Shown here: positions 9,145 to 17,079 of the stretch, piece after piece
Layout: the number at the start of each line of letters is the position of its first letter
How positions within the stretch are numbered: position 1 is the stretch's first letter
Source of the DNA: Salinibacter ruber DSM 13855
GTDB taxonomy: Bacteria; Bacteroidota; Rhodothermia; Rhodothermales; Salinibacteraceae
Assembly (NCBI RefSeq): GCF_000013045.1
Contig: NC_007677.1
Location: 2,604,001 to 2,668,000 of the forward strand
DNA length: 64,000 nt
Reading direction: 5' to 3'
Position numbers and translations under genes: made by a program
Notes under the pieces: model-generated
Told to the model about the DNA's origin: nothing
Seen by the model: the letters and a program-made list of their open reading frames with translations, nothing else
The model's database searches: none

Positions 9145-9200
9145 GCATCACCGCCAGCGTTGGCGGCACGTGCCGTCACAGAAACCGTCACAGAAATGGC

Positions 9201-9315
9201 CGTAGTGCGTGATGCGTAGTGCGTGATGCGTATTGCGTGATTGTTGTGCCCCCACCGAGGCTACCGAGCTCCCTGCAATACGAAATACGCAATACGAGAT
9301 ACGCAACACGAAATG
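9201..9315. repeat. Period-7 inverted-repeat element (copy A)
   Basis: The left arm (9201-9243) reads as heptads CGTAGTG, CGTGATG, CGTAGTG, CGTGATG, CGTATTG, CGTGATT. The right arm (9274-9315), read on the other strand, gives CGTGTTG, CGTATCT, CGTATTG, CGTATTT, CGTATTG. Thus both arms are seven-base repeats with CGT fixed, and together they form a long imperfect hairpin with a loop of about 30 bases. It occupies the gap after the Nif3-like gene. The same design recurs at 47117, 55095, 56630, 57808 and 59681. There is no ORF in this copy. Confidence 0.8.
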
Positions 9316-9491
9316 CTCGGGAACGCCAGTACCCCTTCCCGCCGCCCGTTTCGTAGCCGTTTGGCAACCTCCCCTGGTGTTTTTGCACGAAATGGAAGAA
9401 GTCCCATATGGAGGTACGAACCTCCGCCCAGTGTGAATGTACATGTTGGATGGTGTTCATCCGCGCTCAAATGATTAAAAACAGCTAGTCT

Positions 9492-10268
9492 ATGCCGACT
9501 GCTCGAAAGAAAAAGACGGATGTGGAAGATCAGCTCCGTGCCCTGGTCCGGCTCCAACATATTGACAACCGGATTGACCAAATCCAGAAGCTCCGCGGCG
9601 ACCTCCCCGCCGAGATTCGCGACTTGGAGGACGAGAAGGCGGGCCTCGAAACGCGCCTCGACAACTACGAGGAGGAGGTTCAGGAGCAGAAGGTGGCCAA
9701 GCGGCAGGCCGAACTCGACATCAAGGAGGCCGAGGGCCTCATTGACAAGTACGAGGAGCAGCAGCTCGAAGTCCGCAACAACCGCGAGTTCGACGCGCTC
9801 ACGAAGGAGATTGAAAGCCAGGAGGAGCGCATCGCCGAGGCCGAAGAGACCATCGAGGAGGCCGAGGAGACCATCGAGTCGAACGAGGGGGCCATCGAGG
9901 AGACGCAGGAACGCCTCGACGAACTCGAGACGGTGCTCGACGAGAAGCAGGACGAGCTCGAAGAGGTGGTCGACGATACGGAGGACGAGGAGAAAACCCT
10001 CGAGGAGCTCCGAGACGAGGCGTCCGAGAAGGTGGACAGCCGCTACCTCAAGGCCTACTCGAAACTCCGCGATCGCCTCCGCGACGGCCGGGCCGTCGTG
10101 CCGCTCAAGCGAGGCGCCGCCGCCGGCTTTGCGGTCCCGCCGCAGCGACAGGTCGAGATCCGGAAGCGAAAGACCGTCGTCGCCTGCGAGCACACCGGAC
10201 GCATCATCGTCGACCAGGACCTCTACAACGAGACGGTCGACGAGATGAAGGAAACGCTCGACCTCTAG
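9492..10268 (+). CDS. Coiled-coil protein of the zf-RING_7/CT398-like zinc-ribbon family with degraded zinc site
   Basis: This 258-residue, very acidic protein is mostly a long antiparallel coiled coil (about 12-190; repeated Glu-rich heptads such as EERIAEAEETIEEAEETIE). A C-terminal part (about 210-258) matches the C4 zinc-ribbon tail of the family: PPQRQVEIRK then CEHTGRIIV. From memory relatives have two CxxC-type pairs (GxCxxC ... CxxCGR). Here the first pair is replaced (KRGAAAGFAVPPQ) and the second keeps only one Cys, with CEHT in place of CEHC, so zinc binding is unlikely. The gene stands alone, with a period-7 repeat upstream and a terminator directly after its stop. Function is unknown. 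Confidence 0.8.
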   Translation: MPTARKKKTDVEDQLRALVRLQHIDNRIDQIQKLRGDLPAEIRDLEDEKAGLETRLDNYEEEVQEQKVAKRQAELDIKEAEGLIDKYEEQQLEVRNNREFDALTKEIESQEERIAEAEETIEEAEETIESNEGAIEETQERLDELETVLDEKQDELEEVVDDTEDEEKTLEELRDEASEKVDSRYLKAYSKLRDRLRDGRAVVPLKRGAAAGFAVPPQRQVEIRKRKTVVACEHTGRIIVDQDLYNETVDEMKETLDL

Positions 10269-10304
10269 AAGCGCAGCCGCCCGCCGGGGCCGCTGCGCTT
10301 TTTT
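10269..10304 (+). terminator. Rho-independent terminator after the coiled-coil gene
   Basis: The stem AAGCGCAGC / GCTGCGCTT flanks a G+C-rich loop and is followed by a run of T ending at 10304. It starts at the last base of the stop region of the coiled-coil gene and isolates it from the RNase P RNA downstream. Confidence 0.85.
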
Positions 10305-10374
10305 GCATGGGCCGCGTTGTGGGGGTACGCAGGACCTTCTTCCGGCCGGCACGGTACATACGAGGGACGTGCGA

Positions 10375-10803
10375 ATCGGGTCATCGCTCCGTCGCATCCC
10401 GTCCATATGTGGTCGGGACGGCGGTGAGGAAAGTCCGAACACCACAGGGCCCCGTACTTCCTAACGGGAAGGCGTGCCAGTCGCCACTGGCGCGACGGCC
10501 CGTGCAACAGAGAGCAGTCCCGCCCCGGCGGCCGTCGGGGTAAGGGGTGCAAGGGTGCGGTAAGAGCGCACCGGCGTTCTGGACGACCGGAGCGGCCCGG
10601 CAAACCCTACGGGGTGCAAGGCCAAGCGGCACCGGCCCCGGTGACCACCGGGGCAGAAGGCTGCCCGCCTCATCGGTGCAGGTAGGCCGCTTGAGGCGAC
10701 CGGCGACGGTCGTCCCAGATAGATGATGACCTCCTCGTCGTCCGGCGCGGCGCCGGGGCGAGCAGACCAAATTCGGCTTATAGATTTGCACGATCCGCCC
10801 GAA
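10375..10803 (+). ncRNA. rnpB: RNase P RNA, bacterial type A
   Basis: This is the catalytic RNA that matures tRNA 5' ends. The universally conserved P4/J3-4 core GAGGAAAGTCCGAAC is at 10426-10440. The conserved GGTGCAAGGCCAAG stretch is at about 10614-10627, and the 3' P4 half CAGATAGATGATGACC lies at about 10716-10731. The 3' region has the TTCGGCTTATAGATTTGCAC element. The 5' part (CGGGTCATCG) and 3' part (CGATCCGCCCG) can pair imperfectly as P1 and set the ends to within several bases. A terminator follows at 10808. No protein-coding frame explains the region. Confidence 0.93.
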
Positions 10804-10807
10804 CACG

Positions 10808-10841
10808 AGCGGCAGTCCCGAGTCGGGGCTGCCGCTTTTTT
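10808..10841 (+). terminator. Terminator of rnpB
   Basis: AGCGGCAG and CTGCCGCT form a stem containing the inner CCC/GGG pairing, followed by TTTTTT. It ends the RNase P RNA. The matching A-run is absent on the other side, so termination of secG from the opposite direction is less certain. Confidence 0.88.
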
Positions 10842-10938
10842 GTGTGTCCCCGTCCCGAAGAGAAATGGCGAGATGCCCAAAAGGCACCTCGCCGTCCACG
10901 TTGTCCGGCTCTACCGGCCGCCGCCGAATGCCCGAGGG

Positions 10939-11322
10939 CTAGTTCCCACCGCCCCCACTCTGGCCGCTTCCGCCGCCCGGACCGCCGCCCTGACCAGGAA
11001 GCGGTGCGGCGCCGCCTCCCTGGCTCGGGGGCGTCTGTCCCTGCTGAGACGGGGTGTCCTGGGCTCGCTGCTGGATGACACTCTCCTGCTCGCCGGTGTC
11101 GATAAAGAAGTTGGTGATGACGCACAGGGAAATAAAGACCGCCGCGAGGGTCCATGTCGCCTTCTCGAGCATGTCGGGGGCCTGTCGGGTGCCGAGCACC
11201 TGGCGGGTGGCCCCGCCGGAGGCGATGCCCGAGAGGCCCTGCCCCTGGCCGCTCTGCATGAGGATCACCAGGATGAGAACGGCCGCAATGAGGGCGATGA
11301 GGACGACCATGAATGAAAACAT
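10939..11322 (-). CDS. secG: Preprotein translocase subunit SecG
   Basis: This 127-residue protein has two membrane segments (about 3-22 and 58-76) separated by the SecG signature LMQSGQGQGLSGIASGG. It is an accessory subunit of the SecYEG channel that helps the SecA-driven cycle. The C-terminal 35 residues are a Gly/Gln/Pro-rich tail, longer than in E. coli SecG, as is usual in Bacteroidota. It is the only gene on the minus strand between rnpB and the NUDIX gene, which lies 70 bp upstream in the same direction. Confidence 0.92.
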   Translation of the reverse strand: MFSFMVVLIALIAAVLILVILMQSGQGQGLSGIASGGATRQVLGTRQAPDMLEKATWTLAAVFISLCVITNFFIDTGEQESVIQQRAQDTPSQQGQTPPSQGGGAAPLPGQGGGPGGGSGQSGGGGN

Positions 11323-11392
11323 GTTGACCCGTCCGCTTTGTCAGAAAGAAGTTGATGGCGGAAATGCTTGTGTACCTCAACGACGGCGTACG

Positions 11393-11950
11393 CTACGGGG
11401 CCGCGGATGATTCGTTCAGGTGCGCCGCGGCGTAGACGAGCGCAGTAACCGTCTTCATGTCCCGGAGGTCTCCGTGGCGGGCCCGCGCAAGTGCCGTCTC
11501 GAAGTCCACCTCGACGACCTCCACAAACTCCCCGTCCGCGAGGGCCTGCGTCCCACGGTCCAGGTCGTGCGCGGTGAACACGTGGATCTGCTCGTTGCTG
11601 TAGCCGATGCACGGGTAGGCCGTCCCCACGTGCTCGAACCGCCCGGCCTGCCACCCCGTCTCCTCCTCCAGTTCTCGCGCCGCCACGTCCGCGGGGGCCT
11701 CCCCCGGCTCGTCAATCTTGCCGGCCGGCACCTCCAAGAAGGCACGCCGAGGCGGATAGCGAAACTGGCGCACCAGCAGCGTCCGTCCATCCTCGAACAC
11801 CGGGACGATGGCCGACGCACCCGGGTGATCGATCCACTCGCGGACCGACGTCTGGCCGTTGGGCAGGCGCACCTCGTCGCGAAACGCCTTTAGCAGGGCC
11901 CCATCGACGAGTTGCTCGGAAGAGAGTTGAGCTTCGGTGAGATCACTCAT
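11393..11950 (-). CDS. NUDIX hydrolase, ADP-ribose pyrophosphatase type
   Basis: This probably cleaves ADP-ribose or related nucleotide sugars. I take the ATG at 11950 (MSDLTEAQ); an ATG at 12022 adds 24 low-complexity residues. The Nudix box reads GKIDEPGEAPADVAARELEE followed by ETGW; it has one residue more than the strict G-x5-E spacing, a variation seen in this subfamily. Upstream RQFRYPPRRAFLEVPAGK and downstream YPCIGYSNEQIHVF are the ADPRase-type flanking motifs. Substrate is inferred from these flanks. It may be co-transcribed with secG. Confidence 0.85.
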   Translation of the reverse strand: MSDLTEAQLSSEQLVDGALLKAFRDEVRLPNGQTSVREWIDHPGASAIVPVFEDGRTLLVRQFRYPPRRAFLEVPAGKIDEPGEAPADVAARELEEETGWQAGRFEHVGTAYPCIGYSNEQIHVFTAHDLDRGTQALADGEFVEVVEVDFETALARARHGDLRDMKTVTALVYAAAHLNESSAAP

Positions 11951-12261
11951 CGGACGTGCGGCAGAAGAAGGCACGGTACGGGGCGGGCGCATCGCCGCGT
12001 TGGACGACGTCCCGGTGCCCATGGCAGCGGCTCAGTTGGGACCAGGTACGAGGCGACGGACGCCATGCTCCTCCCCGTCGTGGTTTTCATACAACGTGGT
12101 CTTCAGGAGTGCGGGACCGGTCTTCAATGGTAAGTGGCCCGATCGGACTGGGTCCTTGCCGTTTTCCTGCGTGTAGAAGGCACGGGGAACGCATTGAGGG
12201 TTTTCGTCAGGCGTCCGCCGCGGCCATTTCTCGTCTCTCCATTCAATGAGCTGCGTTCTTT

Positions 12262-12717
12262 ATGCCTGTCTCCCGTTTACTGCGCTCCCGCGTGCTTTCG
12301 GACCTCGCGCTCGCTGCCACGTTCGTCTCGGGCCTGCTCTTCTTCGGGGGATGCGACGCGTCGGGCGGGCTTCTGAGCAGTCCGCCACGGGGCCTCGAAT
12401 ACGGACTTGAGCATCCCAGATTGGCCCCGGGCGACTCCACTGCCCTCCGGCTTACAAACAACCGGTCCTCTCCTGTCGGGTACAACCTCGCCTGTTCGCG
12501 GGCGGAACGGAAGACAAGCGATGGCTGGGTCGACGCCAACGTCCGACGTTTTGAAGCCTGCGCCCAGTACCTAGCCGTATTGAAGTCAGGCGGGACGGCG
12601 GCCACCCAAGTTCGCATCGACAGCACCGCCGAGGAAGGCGTGTACCGATTTGAAGCACGTGTCGAGCTGGACAGTGCCCCCCGGTCGGTCTTCACGGATC
12701 CATTCCGCGTCGAATAG
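12262..12717 (+). CDS. Hypothetical lipoprotein
   Basis: This 151-residue protein has an N-terminal signal peptide with the lipobox FFGGC (Cys31), so it should be lipid-anchored. The mature part looks like a single beta-sandwich: short strands such as EYGLEHPRLAPGDSTALRLT, VGYNLAC and GVYRFEARVEL, with two further cysteines (C77 and C99) that may form a disulfide. The pattern recalls intracellular-protease-inhibitor/BsuPI-like or Ig-like domains, but I cannot name the family. It is isolated between a divergent NUDIX gene and the convergent rsmE. Confidence 0.7.
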   Translation: MPVSRLLRSRVLSDLALAATFVSGLLFFGGCDASGGLLSSPPRGLEYGLEHPRLAPGDSTALRLTNNRSSPVGYNLACSRAERKTSDGWVDANVRRFEACAQYLAVLKSGGTAATQVRIDSTAEEGVYRFEARVELDSAPRSVFTDPFRVE

Positions 12718-12771
12718 GGGTGAAGGGACATCCGTCCGAGCCCCGTCTAGAATCCCCACCGACAGGCCGAC

Positions 12772-13491
12772 TCAATTCCCCTGGGCCGTGATGACGGCAT
12801 GTAGCGCCGCAATGCCTGCCGTCTCGGCCCGGAGCCGGCGTGCGCCGAGCGACACCGGCGTGGCCTCGGCCTCAACGGCCGCCTCGACCTCTGGTGGTGC
12901 GAATCCCCCTTCCGGCCCCACGAGCACGAGGGCCGACGCACGCTGTCGTGTGTCGGCCGCCGCCTGTTGAATCGGCACAGACTCTTCTCCCGCGTGACAC
13001 ACGAGCCGCGTCTCCCCCACGTCCCCGGCAAGGAGAGGCTCGATCGACTGCGGGGCCGCAAGGGCCGGAAGGCGGCTGCGGCGACACTGCTTCATCGCAG
13101 CCACCATGACGTTCCGGAGCCGCTCCTCCCGAATGGCGTCCCGTTCCGTCCGCCGTGTCCGCAGTGGCACGACGCGCCGCGCGCCCAGCTCCACCGCCTT
13201 CTCCACGAACGTTTCGAAGCGCGACCGCTTTTTCAGGATGCCCAGGGCCACCGTCACGTCCATGTCGGGCTCGCCCACGTTGTCCCGTTCGTCCGTGATC
13301 GTCCCCACCACTTGGTCCGGCCCCACGTGATCGATCCGTGCGCGGTACCAGCCGCCGTCCCCGTCGACCACGGTCATGTCGTCGCCCGCCTCCCCCCGCA
13401 GCACGGTTCGCAGGTGCCGCGCTTCCTCTTCCGGAAGCACAACGCGGCCGGCCCGAATGGCGGAGGGCGGGGCGTAAAAGTTCGTGGTCAT
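12772..13491 (-). CDS. rsmE: 16S rRNA (uracil1498-N3)-methyltransferase RsmE
   Basis: This methylates N3 of U1498 in 16S rRNA using S-adenosylmethionine. The 239-residue protein has the N-terminal PUA-like domain (HLRTVLRGEAGDD, about 25-75) and a C-terminal SPOUT knot with LVGPEGGFAPPEV (about 187-199) and LGARRLRAETAGIAALHAV (about 214-232). These are the AdoMet-binding loops of RsmE. Length and motifs match the family. It lies about 90 bp downstream of the Omp85 gene on the same strand. Confidence 0.93.
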   Translation of the reverse strand: MTTNFYAPPSAIRAGRVVLPEEEARHLRTVLRGEAGDDMTVVDGDGGWYRARIDHVGPDQVVGTITDERDNVGEPDMDVTVALGILKKRSRFETFVEKAVELGARRVVPLRTRRTERDAIREERLRNVMVAAMKQCRRSRLPALAAPQSIEPLLAGDVGETRLVCHAGEESVPIQQAAADTRQRASALVLVGPEGGFAPPEVEAAVEAEATPVSLGARRLRAETAGIAALHAVITAQGN

Positions 13492-13578
13492 TGCGCGCGA
13501 CGGCTGTGGGGATGGCTCTGTACTGCCCCAACGAATGCGGCACGCCAGGAAACGGTCCGTTGCTCAGACTGGCGACGC

Positions 13579-15390
13579 TCAGAGCCCGACGGAGAGTCCC
13601 AGGTGCACGCGTCCGTTGGCCGGACTCTGCACCTGTGGGTTGAGGGCATAGCTGGCCGAGATGCGCCCGAGGGCCGTCCGCAGCCGCATCCCCAGGCCGT
13701 AGCCGGGGTGCCAGCCCTGCGTGGCCGTCGTGGCCCCCAGTGCCGGGCGCTCGACGTATCCGAGGTCGAAGAAGGCGTGCGCGTACGAGGCCCGATCCAG
13801 CTGCAGGCGATACTCCATGAGCCCGCGCGCCACGACATTCCCCGCGAACCGGTCCTCGTTGTAGCCTCGAAGCGAGGCCGCCCCGCCGAGCCGGAACAGG
13901 TCGCTCCGGTCGTAGTCCCGGCTGAGAAGTACGGAGCCGTCGCCCCCCGCAACAAAGACCTGCCGGTCGAAGAGCGGGAGGTACGTTCGCACGCGCCCCC
14001 GGAGGCGCTCTTGGCGGAACGAGTCGGAGACCCGCGTCGTGTCGCCGGAGGCCGCAACGCGGCGGAGCCGGCGCTCCTTGCGGCCCTGCGAGAGTTGGAC
14101 GTTGAGCGAGACGCCACGCCGCGGATTCCGAGAGCGGTCGAGCTGCCGGTAGCGCACGCCCACGCCATAGAACAGGGTCGTGGCCCGAGGAATGTGCTGG
14201 CGAGCGCCGCGCACCGGCGTGCCCGCCGGGCCGGGCCGCACCGCTTCGCGGCTGAGGGTGGCCGTCAGTTCCAGTCCGTTGCCCAGCCGGTACCCGCCCT
14301 CAAGTTCGTAGACCCGCTCCCCGTACGTCGAGTCCCGCTGCTCGCCCCGAAACCGGCCGGCCAGCCGGACCGGACGCCCAAACAGGTACGGATCCGCGAC
14401 GGAGACGTCGACAATGCTCGTTCGTCCGGGCCGCCGGTCGAGGGCAAATTCGGCCCGTCGCCCCCCGCCAAACAGATGCTGTAGCACCAGGTGCCCGCTG
14501 CCCACGAGCTGTCCCGAATCACGGGTCTGAGACGCGGGCAGGTAGCCGAGCACGGCGTCGAACGCCCCCGGCGGGGCCTCCTCGATTGGAATCTGAAGAA
14601 CAGCCCCGCCGTCGTCCGCAACCCGCAGCTGGGGAGGCCCGACCGTCTCAAAGAGGTCGTGCGCTTGGAGGCGACGCTGGATGGCGTCCGGGTCGTAGCC
14701 GCGCAGGGATTTGTTCTCCTCCAGTCCCGCCAGGTACGCCAGGAGCTCCGGGGTGGCACGGGCGTCGTCCGGGGCCTCAACACGCCGGAGCCACAGCGCG
14801 GGCCCCTCGTCGATCTGGAGCGTAACCCGGAGGGCGGCCCTCTCGGCCGCGGGGGCCATCGTCTCCGCCACGCGTATCTGCGCGAGCGGGTGACCGGCCT
14901 CCTCGTATCGATCGAGCAGCCGGTGGATGTCCGCCTCCAACCGGTTGGGCCGGAGCGGCGCGCCCTCCTCGGTCTCCATGAGCGCGCGCAGTTCGGTCGC
15001 CGGCACGGCGCTGTCCCCTCTGAGACGAAGCGTCCCCACCCGCACCTGCGGCCCGCGGCGGGCATAGAATCGAACGTCGGGCCCGGCGCTGCTCGTATCG
15101 ACGGACGCCGAATCGAGCGTCGCGTGGTAGTAGCCGTCCCGGCGCAGGTGACGGAGCACACGCCGCCCCACGGCCTGCAGGCTGTCAATGGGGGCCGTTG
15201 CGACCGTGTCGGGCCACGCGGCACGGGTTCCATCGAGGACGAGGTGCCACTGCGCCGCTTCGGTCTCCGGCGCGGGGGCGGCGGTCTGGGCCGCTGCGCG
15301 GCGAAGCCCCCCGCTACAGAACAGCCCCACGAGCACGAGCAACACCGCCCCGACCGTCGGGTATACGACATGTCGTCGGTGACCACTCAT
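13579..15390 (-). CDS. BamA/TamA-like Omp85 outer-membrane protein
   Basis: From the start at 15390 the protein is 603 residues with a signal peptide (VYPTVGAVLLVLVGLFCSGG, about 9-28). POTRA-like repeats follow (about 60-290; e.g. VRVGTLRLRGDSAVPATELR and EGAPLRPNRLEADIHRLLDR), then a 16-strand-type barrel to the C-terminus. The barrel contains the family's LRGY loop (GGAASLRGYNEDRFAGN) and ends in LGLSVGL. The upstream extension to 15624 is Arg/Ser-rich, antisense to the neighbouring gene, and not used. Omp85 proteins insert beta-barrels or secrete proteins; this one has fewer POTRA domains than BamA, so a TamA-like or patatin-less FhaC-like role is possible. The barrel family is secure, the exact role is not. 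Confidence 0.82.
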   Translation of the reverse strand: MSGHRRHVVYPTVGAVLLVLVGLFCSGGLRRAAAQTAAPAPETEAAQWHLVLDGTRAAWPDTVATAPIDSLQAVGRRVLRHLRRDGYYHATLDSASVDTSSAGPDVRFYARRGPQVRVGTLRLRGDSAVPATELRALMETEEGAPLRPNRLEADIHRLLDRYEEAGHPLAQIRVAETMAPAAERAALRVTLQIDEGPALWLRRVEAPDDARATPELLAYLAGLEENKSLRGYDPDAIQRRLQAHDLFETVGPPQLRVADDGGAVLQIPIEEAPPGAFDAVLGYLPASQTRDSGQLVGSGHLVLQHLFGGGRRAEFALDRRPGRTSIVDVSVADPYLFGRPVRLAGRFRGEQRDSTYGERVYELEGGYRLGNGLELTATLSREAVRPGPAGTPVRGARQHIPRATTLFYGVGVRYRQLDRSRNPRRGVSLNVQLSQGRKERRLRRVAASGDTTRVSDSFRQERLRGRVRTYLPLFDRQVFVAGGDGSVLLSRDYDRSDLFRLGGAASLRGYNEDRFAGNVVARGLMEYRLQLDRASYAHAFFDLGYVERPALGATTATQGWHPGYGLGMRLRTALGRISASYALNPQVQSPANGRVHLGLSVGL

Positions 15391-15406
15391 GATGCTGCTC
15401 CGCGTG

Positions 15407-15793
15407 ATGACGCTCGTCCAGCGCGCTGCTGTGCCCCTCCTCGCCCTCGGACTCATGAGCCTTGGGGGAAACGCAGACGTTACATCCGTCGGATCGTTCG
15501 AACCCACCAATGAACCACGGGTTGCAGCGGCGTTCGAATCCCCGCCCGATACGCTGCGGGCGTCCGCCGAACCGGGCACCCCGCTCCTCCTCACACTCCC
15601 GGCGGAGCTGGACGGGAATTCCATCGACCGCTATTCGCTCCTGCGGGGCCCGGCACTGAGCGGGGTCGCCGGACGCTCCTTCGCCTGGATTCCCGAGGGC
15701 ACCGAGCCGGGCACGCACGAGGCCCTCCTCCGCCCCCACGCCCCCGACATGCCCGCGGACACGCTCGTCCTCCGCATCGACCTTCACTCTTGA
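15407..15793 (+). CDS. Small exported protein, possible Ig-like domain
   Basis: I place the start at the ATG at 15407; in-frame ATGs at 15389 and 15392 would overlap the divergent Omp85 start codon. The product has a signal peptide (AAVPLLALGLMSLGG) and then one domain with LLLTLPAELDGNS, AGRSFAWIPEGTEPGTH and ADTLVLRIDLHS. This pattern resembles a putative-Ig or cadherin-like fold, in which a hydrophobic 'F-x-W-x-P' strand is followed by a Gly turn. It has no recognised enzymatic motif. It lies between the divergent Omp85 gene and mutY. Coding character and signal peptide support it being real; function is unknown. Confidence 0.6.
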   Translation: MTLVQRAAVPLLALGLMSLGGNADVTSVGSFEPTNEPRVAAAFESPPDTLRASAEPGTPLLLTLPAELDGNSIDRYSLLRGPALSGVAGRSFAWIPEGTEPGTHEALLRPHAPDMPADTLVLRIDLHS

Positions 15794-15862
15794 CCGGAAC
15801 CGGGGGCGCGACGCGTTTCGCATCGTCGTGGTTCGGACGGAGAGACGCCTCGCTGAAGCCCA

Positions 15863-15914
15863 CCCAACCCAAAACCCTCAACCCTTAACGCTCACCCCTC
15901 AACCCTCAACGCCC
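15863..15914. repeat. Single-arm period-7 repeat upstream of mutY
   Basis: The stretch reads CCTCAAC, CCTTAAC, GCTCACC, CCTCAAC, CCTCAAC, a clear seven-base periodicity, preceded by two degenerate units. Unlike the other copies I see no second arm nearby. It lies directly before the mutY coding region and may be a decayed copy of the period-7 family. Confidence 0.6.
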
Positions 15915-15919
15915 TTCCC

Positions 15920-17035
15920 ATTCCTGAGCTTTCCCCCACCGACCGGCAGCGTCAGGCGTTCCGCACCGACTTGCTCGATTGGTACGACACGCACAAGCGG
16001 TCGATGCCCTGGCGCGAGACGGACGATCCGTACCGCATCTGGGTCTCGGAGATCATGCTCCAGCAAACGCGGGTCGACACCGTACGGGACTACTATCACC
16101 GCTTCCTGGAGGCGTTTCCCACGGTCGAGGCCCTCGCAGACGCCGATCGAGACACCGTCCTGAAACACTGGGAGGGCCTCGGGTTCTACGCCCGGGCCCG
16201 CCACCTCCACACGGCCGCCCAGCATGTCGTCGACGAGCACGACGGCACCGTCCCCAGTACGATGGATGCCATTAAGGACCTGAAGGGCGTGGGCCCATAC
16301 ACCGCCGCCGCGGTGCTCTCGATCGCGTACCGGAAGCCCCACGCCGTTCTCGACGGCAACGTGACGCGCGTGCTGAGTCGCGTGTTCGCGGTGGACGAGG
16401 ACGCCACCACGAGCGCCGCCGAGGGCCACCTCCGCGACCTCGCCAACGAACTCCTCGACCCCGATCGCCCCGGCGACTTCAACCAGGCGATGATGGAGCT
16501 CGGCGCACTGGTCTGCACCCCCCGCACGCCCCACTGCGACCGCTGCCCACTCAACGCGGTATGCCGCGCCCACGACGCCGGAACGGAGGAGGACTACCCC
16601 ATCACCCCCGAGTCCGAGCCGGTGCCCCACGAGGACATCGCCGTGGGCCTCGTGTTCGACGACAACGACCGGCTCCTCATTCAGCGCCGCCCCGACGAGG
16701 GGCTGCTCGGCGGGCTCTGGGAATTTCCGGGCGGGAAGCAGGAGGGCGACGAGTCGATGGAGGCGGCGTGTCGGCGGGAGGTCCGGGAGGAACTCGGCGT
16801 CGGGATGACGGACGTGGAGCCCTTCTACACCCTCTCCCACGCCTACTCCCACTTCAAAATTACCCTCCACGCCTTCCGCGGCCGCCTCGCGGACGGCCCG
16901 CCCGAGGCCCGCGAGGACCAGCCGTTCCGGTGGGTCACGGTCGACGAACTGGACGACTATGCCTTTCCCCGGGCCAACCGGCGGTTGATAGAGGAACTGG
17001 TGCGGCGGCAGACCGAGCCCTCGCTCTTCGATTGA
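15920..17035 (+). CDS. mutY: A/G-specific adenine DNA glycosylase MutY
   Basis: This removes adenine mispaired with 8-oxoguanine. Visible motifs are SEIMLQQTRV (catalytic Glu), the helix-hairpin-helix LKGVGPYTAAAVLS, the catalytic Asp in VLDGNVTRVL, the 4Fe-4S motif C-x6-C-x2-C-x5-C (CTPRTPHCDRCPLNAVC) and a C-terminal MutT-like domain with LWEFPGGKQEGDE. The start is unclear. Similarity (PELSPTDRQRQAFRTDLLDWY) extends upstream of the first conventional start, a TTG at 15971, and no ATG or GTG is in frame. I extend to an ATT at 15920, which may be the initiator. The coding region begins right after the period-7 repeat. Confidence 0.9.
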   Translation: MPELSPTDRQRQAFRTDLLDWYDTHKRSMPWRETDDPYRIWVSEIMLQQTRVDTVRDYYHRFLEAFPTVEALADADRDTVLKHWEGLGFYARARHLHTAAQHVVDEHDGTVPSTMDAIKDLKGVGPYTAAAVLSIAYRKPHAVLDGNVTRVLSRVFAVDEDATTSAAEGHLRDLANELLDPDRPGDFNQAMMELGALVCTPRTPHCDRCPLNAVCRAHDAGTEEDYPITPESEPVPHEDIAVGLVFDDNDRLLIQRRPDEGLLGGLWEFPGGKQEGDESMEAACRREVREELGVGMTDVEPFYTLSHAYSHFKITLHAFRGRLADGPPEAREDQPFRWVTVDELDDYAFPRANRRLIEELVRRQTEPSLFD

Positions 17036-17079
17036 GCGGGACGGGCCTACTCGTCGATCCCCTCGGCCTCCACGGCCTG

